From Funneliformis mosseae (Eukaryota > Glomeromycota > Glomeromycetes > Glomerales > Glomeraceae): DNA of 36,556 nucleotides. Below the pieces are notes generated by a model that saw nothing but the letters and a program-made list of their open reading frames with translations, was not told the origin of the DNA and made no database searches. Position 1 is the stretch's first letter. Each line of letters begins with the position of its first letter. Position numbers and translations under genes: made by a program. The DNA is taken from contig CAJVPP010000308.1 in assembly GCA_910592005.1 (NCBI GenBank), positions 1 to 36,556 on the forward strand, written 5' to 3'. Positions 12,182 to 23,887 of the stretch are shown here, piece by piece.

Positions 12182-13089
12182 TTAAATACCTTTAACCACA
12201 GAATTATCATTATCTATCAACTCTTTCAACTTTTCAAAATATTTTATTCTATCTTGGACTGTATATTGGGCAACGCGTCCACTTGTCGATATAATGTAGA
12301 AAACCTTTGTATGACCGGTATGATCGTCCCACCGAATAAAATGATTTGCTTGTTCCCCCCAACCTTCGGTCATTAACTTTTTTTTTATGGGCAAGGTATG
12401 AATTCGAGCGCTTTGAAAACTTGTAAACGCCTGAAACATTGTTTTTCCATTAAAGCAAAGAACCTTTGGTCGATACTTTTCGACCTTCTCAAGTAGGGTT
12501 GGAAATCCTTGCTTAATCTCTTCAACAGACAATTTTGCCTTAAAAGGAAATAAAATAAAATAAAATTACAGCAAATATACTTTGTAAATTTGATCCATTT
12601 CAGATTTTTTATACCTTTGAACGTTGTTCGGGTCTCGAAATCAAAGTAACAATTCCAATCTTATAATCTCTCGCGAGACGTCGATCATCCAGATAAGTTA
12701 ACTTATCTCCGTTTGTCATGCCTAGAAGTTTATTAGTGAATCAATTGATAAAATAAAATAAAAAAAAAAAAAAAATGCTATTTAAATGCATACCACTTTT
12801 ATATAGCGCATAATAAAAATAATTATTAAACGATGAATAATGATGTCTTTCCTTGATACTCTTCTTTCCAGAAAAAAGACCTACAAATAAAACTATATAG
12901 AAAAAATTTGATTTTATTGACACCTCATGTGAAATAATTATTTCATTCGTATTTCCTACCATTTAAATTATAATCAATGATATCAGGAACATTAAAGTTA
13001 TCTTTAAATTCTTGTTCATGCTGGCTTTGCAGGAAAGTTCGGTTTCTTTTGTAAGTTTTCGTTGGACCTTTTACAAATGTCATATTCAT
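12182..13089 (-). CDS. Thymine/uracil-DNA glycosylase (TDG/MUG family), divergent active site
   Basis: Model on the minus strand: exons 13089-12960, 12892-12794, 12721-12615 and 12538-12182, all in phase, 230 aa. Order of family features: DIIDYNLNVLFVG at 36-48; HHY at 60-62; ALYKSGMTNGDKLTYLDD at 71-89; the KIGIVTLISRP block; CFNGK (to 144); and STSGR (196-200), matching the C-terminal PSSSAR/PSTSGR loop. The family removes T or U opposite G using an Asn in a GINPG motif. Here the same position reads GLFSG (48-52), with unchanged spacing to HHY, so the catalytic Asn is replaced by Phe50. The usual GNHFW region reads NNYFY. The exon 1/2 junction was chosen because it restores the family's VLFVG strand; the alternative acceptor ten bases downstream loses it. 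The protein is either a non-catalytic paralogue or has changed activity. An early pseudogene is less likely, as all exons stay open. Confidence 0.8.
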
Positions 13090-13379
13090 TCAGGTGTGAG
13101 AAAAAAGAAGAAGCTGAAGATAATCACACCACTAGAGCATGTACGGATATACGCGAAAGGTTAAACTCTCAGGATGACTAGTCACATGAATAGTTTACGT
13201 GCGAAATTTTATTAATATATATAATAAATCACACCTTTTATTTTTCAATCAAACTTTTAATATAAATTGCTAAAGGTTCTGTGGTTTAATTGAATGCAAA
13301 TTTTAATGACATGAATCACTAGGCGGAAACTAAAAAACAAATTATACACGTATACGGTTCTTTTCAATAAGCTTTATTT

Positions 13380-15370
13380 AAAACAAAACATGACACACAA
13401 ATTGCACGAGATAAGGGTATTCTGCTGAATTATCGATTCCCGCACCTATGGTGTAATTCCTTGACTGAATGGCCAAGCAAGTGAAGCTCCCATTTATTAA
13501 CATGGCTGAACAGGTAGTCAAATGCAGCCTGATTCTCAATAGCCACCCCCTCGTTTGAAGAATGATTCCCCTTGACCTGCTGGTGCCTTTGTCAGCTCTT
13601 TCCAACTAAGCAAAGAACTGAGAAATCCTTTACATGTACTGTGCACACGTGTAAGTAACATATGGACTTTATATTATTCTGCAAAGCTAATAAAGTAAGA
13701 AACATTTGTAACAAGCTCGCATAGAGTGTTTTAACAAAGGCAAATGCTTCATCAAATTGGTAACGATTTCAACCCCTTTTTCTTTTTGCGCATCTTCAAA
13801 AATCTGAATGGGTCAAAGTTCAATGATAACTTTCATGTGTTCTAAAGACAATTCTTTCCTTAGAACTCTTTCCTATTTGAAGATCATACCAAACAGAGTA
13901 ATTTGTTCTGATGCAACCATTTTCCAACTCTTTTCACATAATCAGTTGGATCGTTTACATATTTACATATATAAGCAACATAACGTCGAACTATGATGAA
14001 TTATAGCACATGTCCACATATTCCGAAGAGAATGATCTTCTGAATCTGTGTCAATGCTTTTATTGAAAGATATGTTATAAACGGATATGTTATCGTTACT
14101 TTATTTGCTATATACAAAGGCCTTTTTTTTCCACGTAACCTAATTCTTGAATTATATAATAACAGAAACTATATCTCAAATGAATGATAAATAATGAAGT
14201 GGAGAAGTATCGAATGTCAAAATTCATCAAACTACTAAGTGTCGTGATCATCCAACCTTTTCGTTGTTTTATTCCTAATAAGATACCAGCCCTACAAGAG
14301 AATTGACGTGACATTCAACATTTAATTCATTAACGCTTGAAAATTTTTCATCGAGAAATTTCACGTAATGAATTTATTAATGAATATCATTCACCATTAT
14401 AAAAAAAAAATTTAAAATTATGGATTAAAGAAGTTTCATACAATTTCTCGATAATTTATTTTTAGCGTTTATAAATAATGAAAAAAAAAATAGAATACTA
14501 CCGGTGACGCAGCTTTTTTTATTTGAATAACGTAGTGTAGCATTTATTTGACATTATATGGTTTGATAGCCGATTCATCCAATCGTATATGTCTACTTTA
14601 CGAGAATTTATCTCGGAATTACATCATACCATTTTTCTGAGAAACTTGCCAAACTACAAGTCAAGCCGCGTGATTATACCTAGAAGTAGTGGCGATGTAA
14701 ACGTTGTGACATATGATTCATTGCTCTTCTTGTAGCAGTTCGATAGAAGTCGTAAATACTAAGAGATCCTGACATGGCAATTTTTTTTTGAAACGTTCCT
14801 CATTATTCGTATGATGCTCCCTTTATGCTAATTTCGACAACTGCATCATATTAGCTGTGAAGGTGTTTCGTCTACCTGTACTATTTTTCACTACTACCGC
14901 CATCATCTTTTCATCTCCGTTCGCCATAATTATGGTAAGTAATAAAGACCGGGACTCCTGATGATGTCGCTTTGGATTTCATAATTCCAAGCTTTCCAAT
15001 GATGTTCTTTTCTTCCTCACCATGACTGCATTCGTATTCTGCAAATGATCGTAACCACTAATCTGACAGGCAAACTTTGTAATAATTTCTTGTATGATCC
15101 ATGAAGCCATTAGTTTAAGACAATACCATCAGCAAAGCTTTTACCTTGTACTGACATTAAAATATATATATCCACACTTTTTGGCAAAATATCCCACAAC
15201 AAAAAGATGCGACCGATGCGGGAGCTCGCAAAACTTTGGTAAGCCGTGTGATCTGAGAATAACAACGTATCTCCAATTCTTTTTGAAAATCAAGTTGCAA
15301 AAGTTCTCCCTGACTGGAATATCTAAACTGATAATAGAGTGTGTAACATACCTAGAATAGAATATCATAA
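13380..15370 (-). pseudogene. Unrecognised decayed coding region, probably minus strand
   Basis: The 2 kb is visibly richer in G+C than its flanks, and the minus strand gives protein-like blocks in shifting frames. One block near 15040-14925 includes HGEEEKNIIGKLGIMKSK. Another near 13810-13700 includes FFEDAQKEKGVEIVTNLMKH. Near 13605-13555 comes WKELTKAPAGQGESFFKR, and near 13565-13440 AAFDYLFSHVNKWELHLLGH. An AATAAA-like signal on the minus strand lies near 13373. The blocks could be exons of a multi-intron gene, but no single in-phase model held together, so frameshift decay is the better guess. I do not recognise the family. A short plus-strand frame at 15094-15360 with a CDRCG motif is probably chance. 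Confidence 0.35.
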
Positions 15371-15700
15371 AATCACATTCTAACCTTCACCGACGCTTAT
15401 ACGAATCTCGAGATTTTTAATAATCGCAATATTCGTTATTCGTGAAGGGTTTCAAATTATTCAAATGTATCCTTCACTAAATAAAAGTAAGAAGTACAAA
15501 TAACCTTGTTAACATCACTTCTGGCTTCTATGAAACAACGGAGAGTGGGTTTGACTTATTTTTTTGGTTTATGATTTTAATTGGTAAACAAACCTGTTCA
15601 GATTCTAGTTCGGACCGGATCGACCGAAAATAAAATAGCCAATCATTCAATGAGTAAGGTTCAACAGAAACATAATTTTACAAACGGTTTGAATACGAAA
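15371..15700. other. Intergenic, nothing recognised
   Basis: Ordinary AT-rich sequence with a short GC-richer word (GTTCGGACCGGATCGACCG) at about 15609-15627 that resembles the repeat debris elsewhere in the window. No gene. Confidence 0.4.
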
Positions 15701-17480
15701 ATAAACACAATATTTAAATCAGTATATATTATGTAGCAAAATCCAAGCACTGTTAGCAAGAAGTTCTTCCATTACATGATCCCATTCAATTTCAACAATT
15801 AGCTAATGTTATACATTCTTATTCTGTATTTTTATCATAAGGAATGAAGCTTCAAGTTTGTGTTGAACTTCAATTAGCTGTATCTTAGTTCTACTGAAAG
15901 TTAATTTATTCATACTTTGGAATAGATAATTCTTTATACCAAACAAGTTATTTAAACAATTATGACACAAAATAAAAAATTTTATTAAATGGCCTACTTT
16001 ATAAGTGTGTAGAATATAGTTTATTAATAAATTATATAATATTAAAAATATATATTTGTTAATATATATCTACTAATACCATATAATTTAAAATTAAGCA
16101 CCCACATTTATATGTGATTTAATTAAGTTTAACTTTAATAAAAGGTCACTTTATCTATTTGTTTACATCATTACTACTACTTATATAATCTTTAAATTAT
16201 TATCATTAATACTATCATTATTAATGTTATTTTTAAAATATAATTTTATATTGATATATATTTTATTTTACTTAATTAATTTATAATATAGTAAATAGTT
16301 AGTAATATTAAAAAATTTTAAAAAATTATCTTACTTTTTATTAAAATTATGATAATTTTAAACTATTAAATGATTTTAAGTATTTATAAAAAATTAATTA
16401 TAAATTATAAATATACTTTTTTTAATGTATTTTCATTAAGTATTTAATTATAAGTTACTATGCTAATTTATTATAGAATTTTTTATCAAATTAAATTAAA
16501 TAATTTATAAGTTTATATTAGATAAATCATAAAATTAATTCAGAAATTCTAAATATTTATAAGATAATAAGATTTTTAGATTATAAATTTTAATAAAAAA
16601 TATTTTTTATTTTTTTTTATATTTTTAAATAAATTATTTACTATAGTAATTAATTATATTTAAAAATAAATATTATATAAATATATTGTATTTTAAATGA
16701 TAATTTACATCAGATGATAACTAGCTTAAATTATAAATCTATTTTGAACTGATCTTATAATATCTTAAAAAAGTTTAGTCAGCATTAATCATCTGATATA
16801 TGTCAACTATCAGTTGATATAAATTAATATCTGATGTACAATAAATATATATGATTATATTTTTTTAAAAAAAAAATATAGAATAATATTTTATTATTAT
16901 TATAAATATTATAAATTATTTAAAAGTATAATAATTTTATAATATTTAATTTATTATTATACTATATTTTTAATAAAAAAAAATATATAATATAGAATAA
17001 AAAAATTGTATTTATGAGATAATTCCTTATATAAAAAACAAAAATGCAAATTATATAAAATTTATATACTTTAAAGTTAAAAATCAACTTATTTTTATTA
17101 ATAAATTTTTTTTTTAATTATCATTATTTTCATAATAAGTTCATTTAATATTTGAAAATATAGTAATTAATAATTAACTAAGAATATTTGCTTTCAAATT
17201 AATTTAAATAAATATTTTAATTATATAAAATAACCTAATGTTACTTTAATTTTTTATATCAATTTTAGTAATATATAAGATTTATAAAATAAAAAAAATA
17301 ATTATCAGAAAACTAATTTTATTTTTACATATACTAAATATAAGTTTTAGGCTAAAATATATTTAAATTAGTATGATTTATTTTTCTTACATAAAGTAAA
17401 TAAGGTTGGTAAAATTAAGAATTAGTTCTGAAACCCAAATATAAAACCTAAAACTAAAAAAAAACAATTTTAAACATGAA
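15701..17480. other. Second A/T desert, no gene seen
   Basis: Composition falls to almost pure A/T from about 16000 to 17400, with stops in all frames. A less extreme island near 16700-16850 carries several ATCAGATGAT/ATCTGAT words in both orientations, but no protein match was seen. Confidence 0.55.
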
Positions 17481-17522
17481 GTCTTAACGTTAACAATGTT
17501 TCAAAATTTATCGTGGAATTAT

Positions 17523-17652
17523 ATCACGTGATTAGTAATTGACCAATGAAAAACGAGACATTAATCATTTTTTTTTGTGTATCATTTTAAAATTATAATA
17601 ATTCGGCTGACATTATGATTAATTACCATAATGCCAGCTCGAATTATCATAA
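17523..17652. repeat. Palindromic repeat, copy A
   Basis: 17594-17617 and 17627-17652 are inverted arms of about 25 bases with a few mismatches and a 9-base loop. The right arm carries CCAGCTCGAATTA. Upstream sit a perfect ATCACGTGAT palindrome (17523-17532) and GACCAATGAAAA (from 17541). The same ordered parts occur at 34198-34338, so this is likely one dispersed repeat family. Confidence 0.6.
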
Positions 17653-17667
17653 ATTTTAATCAATAAT

Positions 17668-17792
17668 ATATGGGATCTTTGTAATAGAAAGGGGAAACAG
17701 CCGGAAAAAATCAATTTTAATTTTATAAGCCAAATATAATTTTTTAGATCAAACCAGCCATTTTCTCCCTTTTCTATTGCAAAGGTCCATAT
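17668..17792. repeat. Imperfect terminal-inverted-repeat element of ~125 bp
   Basis: The left arm 17668-17697 (ATATGGGATCTTTGTAATAG...) and right arm 17761-17792 are inverted copies of about 30 bases with one indel and a few mismatches, separated by 63 bases. It lies only 15 bases from the preceding palindrome. The size and shape are those of a miniature inverted-repeat element. No target-site duplication is clear. Confidence 0.55.
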
Positions 17793-19858
17793 GTTTCAAA
17801 TTCAGAACGATTATATGAAAATTATTCAATTTTAAATGGCTATAACTTTTTATATAGAACTTATTTTAAAAAAACTGACGGTAATTAACATTAAATAGAG
17901 CTTATCTCAAAGAATAAAGCTACCAGTTTATTTTTTCTAAATTTTTTTTAAAGAGTTGAAAGATTTTTAAGTGTTACATTTATATTGTTAAGTATAGACT
18001 TCCTGCATCATATTTAAAAAAAATTTTAAATTTAATGAATTACTTTAACTTTTAATTAAAAAATTATTATTAAATATGCTAATCAAATTAAATTTTTTTT
18101 TTAAAATTATCAGGACTTATCTAACCCTAATTGCAAAGGTATGTAATAATAACAAATATTTTAAATTGTCACGCGATACAGGTCATAGACGTTCCACAAT
18201 TACGGATTCAAAAGGTCCAAGACATTCATTTCTGACTGGTGGGTTTTTCGTTTTCGGAGTTGTGTAACTATAAAGAACTAATAAAAGTTATTATTACACT
18301 TTTTCATAGTCACGTTTTTGCTTGGGGATAATGAAAAAGTCTACCAAAGGACGGTCAGTCTGAAATTGACAGCTATGCCATAATGATTGCATACATGACA
18401 TTTTCATGTGAACAATGTAGAAGTACCATAGTGAAAAAAAAAAAAGGTATTTATTTATTTATTACATGTGTGATTAAGATCTAAATTTAAAAATTAAATC
18501 AAAAGGTTGCGGACTGTTGACTGCGAGAAGGAAAATAAAAAAAATAAAATAAAAATAATAAAAAAAACTCAAAAAGTCAACTTATCATTTATTTTTCCGC
18601 AAATTCTTTAAACCATTGGTATCGTATGTTGTTAACCTTCCTAATAATTTTATGATTTTATTCGTTTTACAAATGTAAGACTTGTAAACACATAATGTGT
18701 AATTATTTGTAAGGGTTTTTTTCGAAGCAGGGATTTATTTTTGAAACTTACAAATAAGATTTTGAACCCGATATAGTACATGTTTCGATTTTTTTTTTCC
18801 GAATATACAAATAAATTATCAAATTCCTGTAAAAAAATATATATATATATATATATTTTTTTTATTTTTAATTGGAGAGAAACAAATCGACAACTTTCTT
18901 CGTTATGCATATATATTATTATGATCAACATCTAGCGAATGAAAGTGACATAATTTCATTTGTTCACTATTATGTATTAGTTAATAAAATCATGCAACAT
19001 GCAAAAACATTTGCATGTAAACATGGGGAACTATTTTACTTACAAACAATTTTATATATGCACAGCTTGCCAAAGACAATTTTAAAAATAAAATGATCTT
19101 CGTTGAACAAAAAGAACGCCAAACAAAAATGTTTAAGTAATTTATTTTCAAGTGGTGTTTATGTTTGTATTAATTATAAATGAAGCTAATATCGTACAGG
19201 AATTAACCAATTATTTAATATTAGAGACGCGTCATTATTAAGGGTTTGCCATTAAAAAAAAAAAAAAAAAAAAAAAAAATACTATAAACTATACTATTAT
19301 ATATTAAGTTGTAGTTATATTGTTCTATAATAATTAATTTTACATATGACCTTTGTTATACGTTTTTGTTAATAATTTAAATATCTTAATAGATTCGGTG
19401 AGGATTTTAATTTCAAGTGATTCTTTAACGCACTGTAAATCATAATCCCTTTTTCCTTTAAATCAATGCATTTACAATATTTAAATGATGCAAAAAATTT
19501 TGTGAATCCGTCGTATTGGGTCCAAGCCATATGCAAAAGCTTATTTGCATCTGGCTGACGGTATTGTAAAAATAATAAATTAAATCTTACCAGCTAATTG
19601 TTTTCAGGAAACACAATTAGATTATAAACAAAAGGAAACAAAAAAAAAAAATTTAAAATTTTAATCACCAAATCTACATAAAAACCCACGAATTTTGACT
19701 CAAGCATGAAGGAATCAAGCTCATTGTCTTGACCTTTACAAATAGTCCTCCCCCCTTCGAAAAAAAAAAAATAAAAAATAAAAAAATAAAAAAAAAAACT
19801 TTAAGGGTATATGAAAAATAAGTAACTTTCAAATCTTATATATAAAATTTATTCTATT
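17793..19858. other. Long intergenic region upstream of the HMG-box gene
   Basis: It contains a (TA)n run near 18837-18855, an A-run at about 19253-19280 and other A-rich tracts at 19640-19800. Short open frames at 18076-18267, 18650-18931 (minus) and 18872-19096 have no domain and overlap one another, so none is called. Confidence 0.5.
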
Positions 19859-20698
19859 ATGCCAAATACAATTAGTGATTATCCTTCCGTTCCTCTTGTT
19901 CAAGATTTTTCTACAAATCTTGAGCAAGAAATCGAAGATGCACGTCAAGTTAAGCCACCATTTCCTCCACAAATTACTCCAAAAGATTTAATAGTTCATA
20001 AAAAAAATGGAGACGTTCCGTCTCGATCGCCTAATGCCTTCATGATCTACCGCAAGCTCTTCGTCGATGAGTTACATAATAAAGGACTTTACTTACCGAT
20101 GACGACAGCGTCTTCTATGGCATCTACGTCGTGGAAGAATGAGCCGGAACCCATTAAGCAAGAATATAGACGCATTGCTTCTGAGGCGAAAAGTCGACAT
20201 TTGAGACTGTATAACCAAATTCCACGTAAAAAGCGAAATCAACGAAAGATCCGGAACGTACAATCGACAAGCTGGTTACAGATCATACCGCAATATGATC
20301 AATCAAGATCGGATAATTCAACAGCCGTTTCGTCCCCGATTGCACCTTCTCCCATATCTGAACCCACTTCAATTTTAACTGATGGCATTTCGCGTCATAT
20401 ACCTTATGGACTAACTTCGATACATCTCAATGACAATGAGCCTGCAGGGTTTTATTTGCCACAAATTCATCAATTTCCCGTGGAAATCGAAAGAAATAAT
20501 AGCAATCCCGCAGGAATTCCATCGATGGAACCGGCAAGTAATAACCCTGGATTTGGAGATCATGCTAATATGGTTCTCTACGAGAATTTCGTAACGAATT
20601 ATCATTCTCCATATTCTCCATATCAACAACCTTACGAACTTCAGGGCCCCGTCCCTCAAAACTTCCTAAATATGCCGTCTTTTCCTTATTACTATTAA
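19859..20698 (+). CDS. HMG-box transcription factor, MATA-HMG type
   Basis: A single-exon gene of 279 aa. The HMG box lies at about 54-118: it opens with PSRSPNAFMIYRK and continues through MASTSWKNEPEPIKQEYRR to the SEAKSRH helix. The N-S-F/N-A-F-x-x-Y-R start and the W-K-x-E-P core are those of fungal mating-type-like (MATA-HMG) boxes, which bind the DNA minor groove in the nucleus. A basic stretch RKKRNQRKIR (123-132) is a likely nuclear signal. The C-terminal half is Pro/Asn/Tyr-rich and probably disordered. Glomeromycotina are known for many dispersed MATA-HMG copies, so this is one paralogue and not proof of a mating locus; no homeodomain pair lies nearby. The start is the first ATG after A-rich leader sequence. 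The minus-strand frame at 20411-20659 is a shadow. Confidence 0.9.
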   Translation: MPNTISDYPSVPLVQDFSTNLEQEIEDARQVKPPFPPQITPKDLIVHKKNGDVPSRSPNAFMIYRKLFVDELHNKGLYLPMTTASSMASTSWKNEPEPIKQEYRRIASEAKSRHLRLYNQIPRKKRNQRKIRNVQSTSWLQIIPQYDQSRSDNSTAVSSPIAPSPISEPTSILTDGISRHIPYGLTSIHLNDNEPAGFYLPQIHQFPVEIERNNSNPAGIPSMEPASNNPGFGDHANMVLYENFVTNYHSPYSPYQQPYELQGPVPQNFLNMPSFPYYY

Positions 20699-21711
20699 GG
20701 AATAAAAAAAAATGATACAAAATATATATATATATCATCGACGTTATTTTTCTTTTATTTGTTTATTTATTTTTTTAGAATATACGATTCTTAACCACAA
20801 TACAGAACACAATTATGTCATGCCGGTTATGATTTTTCGTTAAAAGTTCGCATTCGTAGTGATTTTTTCCCTTGAATATCTCGATATTTTAACACAATTT
20901 TTTTTGTTTTTCATCTTAAGCTGCGCTTCAAAAAAAAAAAAAAAAAAAAAAAAAAAACTAGTAGAGTTGTTAAGATTACAATAATTAAGGTGTTTGCTTT
21001 GTATATAAATAATAATAATAATAATTCAATAATGATGAATGAATTAAAAAAAAAAAAAGATAAAATAAAATAAAATTTTCAAATTGTTAATTTAATTTTG
21101 ATCCATTTTTCTTTTTCCATTTTTTTTTTTTTTTTTTTTCAAATGACAAATTACGTAATTAGGGGATAACGTTCCACGCCATTATCGTTTTACGCCTTCA
21201 AATTTAATATCGCGAGATGTTACACGGTCTTTTAACATAAATATATAATAAAAATAATCGGCAGGTAACGTGGGTAATTCAATGTTTGTGTTTGATTCCT
21301 ATTAGTAAGACATCACTCTTTTTAATGAGGCAAAAAAAAAAAAAATAAATAAAAAATAAACAACAAATGTAAAGAGTTCCCTGCTTACATGCACATTATA
21401 ATGTAATAAATTTGACGCTTTATGTTTGTAAGTTTTAATAAACAAATCAGCAAAATATAAAAAGATATAATCAAATTGGTAGGAGAATAATTTACATGCA
21501 TATTTGGCATATTAAAGACAAAGTGATGACATCAATTTAATCAATTTTTATAATGTCAATAAATCCGTTTTTTTTTTTTTGGCAAAAAAAATCTAGACTC
21601 ATAATTATGAGCGATGGCGAGATACACAGATTTGATCGATCGACGGTTATGTGTAACGATGCATCTTAAATTCCAATTAAAAAACCTCTGTGATCAACTT
21701 CAATATTCACC
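20699..21711. repeat. Intergenic spacer with long mononucleotide tracts
   Basis: An A-run at about 20931-20957, an (AAT)n run at about 21008-21025 and a T-run at about 21119-21140 are the main features. No gene. The last 100 bases form the leader of the next gene. Confidence 0.6.
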
Positions 21712-21715
21712 ATGG
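21708..21715 (+). promoter_or_regulatory. Start-codon context of the PIG-S gene
   Basis: CACCATGG places A at -3 and G at +4 around the ATG at 21712, a strong eukaryotic initiation context that supports this start. Confidence 0.5.
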
Positions 21716-23887
21716 AAGAAAATATCGACAAAATACGACGCTTAATTATTGCATCTTTTTATATTGTAATTTTGCTTGGTTTACCCTTATGGTGGAAAAC
21801 TACCGAGGTGTATCGTGCGCAATTACCATTTGCCGAAATTGAAGAATGGTCACATTGGGAGGTTAGTACTTGGTATGTTTCTTACGTTTTATATTATCTT
21901 TCCCATTTCATTTTTTAATAAGTTTTAAATATTTAATTTAATATAGGCATTTGACTTGGAGTTTCCAACGCATTTTACAATTTATGTTGCTAATGTTGAA
22001 TCGGATAATATTAATTTTGCAAATCTGTCTTCAATTTTGGAAAATTCGATTATATCAAGATACAGTGATGCAAAAGTACATAATATTAAGAAGTCAATTC
22101 GATTTCCAGTTAAGGTGGAATCATTATACTGGGATAACTGGACGGATTACCTTCAAGAAGGTAATAATATCACAAGCATTTGTAATTTTTATTTTTATTT
22201 TTATTAATTTCTCCTTGTTAAACATTTTATAGGGAATTTTGGAACATTAAATTCGGTAAGTGAAAGTGGTCGATATGTATTTTACATTATGCCAAATACA
22301 AAATCAAATTTAAAAGCCAAAGTTTTGGTGGGAAATCAAAGACAAGCTATTATAAAAATAAATCATTGGGATACGAGTAAGTATGTTAATATTAGGTTAG
22401 TTTGAATGTGATAAATTTATTAAACGAATTTCTCTTTATAGATGTGATTGAAAAGACGATTTCTGATCTCATAATCAGTTTACTCACGCCAGAACAAATT
22501 TCAATCAAAAAATTTATAATGGAACCTTCTCCAGATTCAAAAGTTGAAGTAGATAGCATGAGGACGATGAAATATTCACCACAATATCAAGTAACGTTTA
22601 GTCTCATGAATGGAGATCCATCGAACCTACTGGTGAATTGGGATATAGAAAAGGCAGTAAATAAATATTTGCAACCCTTTGTTGATAAGATCTCTGTGAT
22701 TTCAAATTTGATAGTAGATTCACAAATTCAACATTATGCAAGGTTAACATTTGAACCACATCATAAAACAGATGAACAATTTTTTTCTTTAACGCCAGAA
22801 TTATTGCCACATTTCGTAAATGCAGCAGAATGGAATCTTGCTTCTGCTGTTTCATCATATCCAACATTAAATTTTATTTTGTACGTGCCTTCAAAAGAGC
22901 AAAGTCCGTTATACATTCAAGATTCTAAAGGTATTTTATAAAAAGCATTAATTCATTTTTTTCGAACCTTTTTTTTTTTTTTTTATTAATATCTATTTTA
23001 AATCAAATCAAGGTAATATCATGGAAAGTAACGCCTTTCTGATACCAAGATGGGGTGGAGTAATTATCAATAATCCAGATAGATCCAACAGCTCTCATGA
23101 TTTTTCATTTGAGGAGTTAAAATCGGTGATGTCTATATTTTTAATGCAATTAAGAGGACTACTAGGCGTTCAAGATGTTTGGATTGATGCAAAACATGCT
23201 TTGGTACTTAAATTTTTTATATTTATAAATTTTATAAAATGTATAAAAAATATAATTTTTTATTTTAAAAAAAAAATAAAATTCACTTTAGGATGAAACG
23301 ATTAGTATCGAGTTTGTTGCACCTCCAAATACAGCAGTCACAATGTGGGAATTTGACAGTTTAGTGAGGAGACGTATCGCAGAGAACATCGTGACTACGA
23401 TATCAACATTAAAATCTTTATCACAATTAGTAACGGAAATTCCAAATATGGTTGTATTGGATCATATTCAAACTGAGGTATCCAATTCATTTAATAACTT
23501 GAATTATTTAATTCTAGTATATTTTAATAATAATTAATTTATTATAAAGGTTTTGCTGGCATTGGATAATTTATCAAAGGTATTAGTTTAGAATTTATTG
23601 ATTTATGGTATATTATTAACAAAAATTTTTAACTTGTTTATTTTATCAATTCATTATAGTCATGCGCAAGTTTGCATAATAAACAGTATGGTTTAGCCTT
23701 ATATCATTCAAAAAAGGCAATTGAACTTGCGGAATCCGCCTTTTTCGATCCAACAATGGTATCAATGCTCTATTTTCCAGACGAGCACAAATATGCTATA
23801 TATATGCCTCTGTTCGTTCCAATATCAGTACCATTGATTGTTGCACTTTTCAGAGAGATTAGGAGTTTTAGAGAAAGACGAAACTGA
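21712..23887 (+). CDS. PIGS/GPI17: GPI transamidase subunit PIG-S (Gpi17 orthologue), eight exons
   Basis: Exons 21712-21861, 21947-22160, 22233-22376, 22442-22930, 23013-23203, 23292-23477, 23550-23579 and 23660-23887 join in phase to 543 aa, the usual PIG-S length. The N-terminal membrane segment (about 10-28) runs straight into [15 protein letters not shown] (25-39), the signature of PIG-S. A long lumenal domain follows, and a second membrane segment [20 protein letters not shown] lies at 513-532 before a short basic tail. PIG-S is a subunit of the ER-membrane complex that cuts C-terminal signals and attaches GPI anchors. [11 protein letters not shown] in exon 5 is a further conserved block. 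Exon 7 is only 30 bases ([10 protein letters not shown]). The next gene on the same strand starts 371 bases downstream. Confidence 0.93.

Noticed and set aside
12741..12962. Minus-strand frame as a separate small gene
   Set aside because: It is two partial introns plus exon 2 of the glycosylase-like gene; family motifs continue across the splices.
10462..13089. Methyltransferase plus glycosylase as a DNA-modification system
   Set aside because: The genes are convergent, the methyltransferase lacks DNA-methylase motifs (no PCQ or DPPY catalytic motif), and nothing ties it to DNA.
15094..15360. CDRCG-containing frame as a zinc-finger protein
   Set aside because: Only one half of a possible zinc site is present, and the minus strand of the same region reads more like protein.
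18650..19096. Overlapping frames 18650-18931 (-) and 18872-19096 (+)
   Set aside because: Low-complexity translations dominated by Ile, Tyr and Lys across a TA repeat, with no domain.
20411..20659. Minus-strand frame inside the HMG-box gene
   Set aside because: Shadow of the coding strand; no independent motif.
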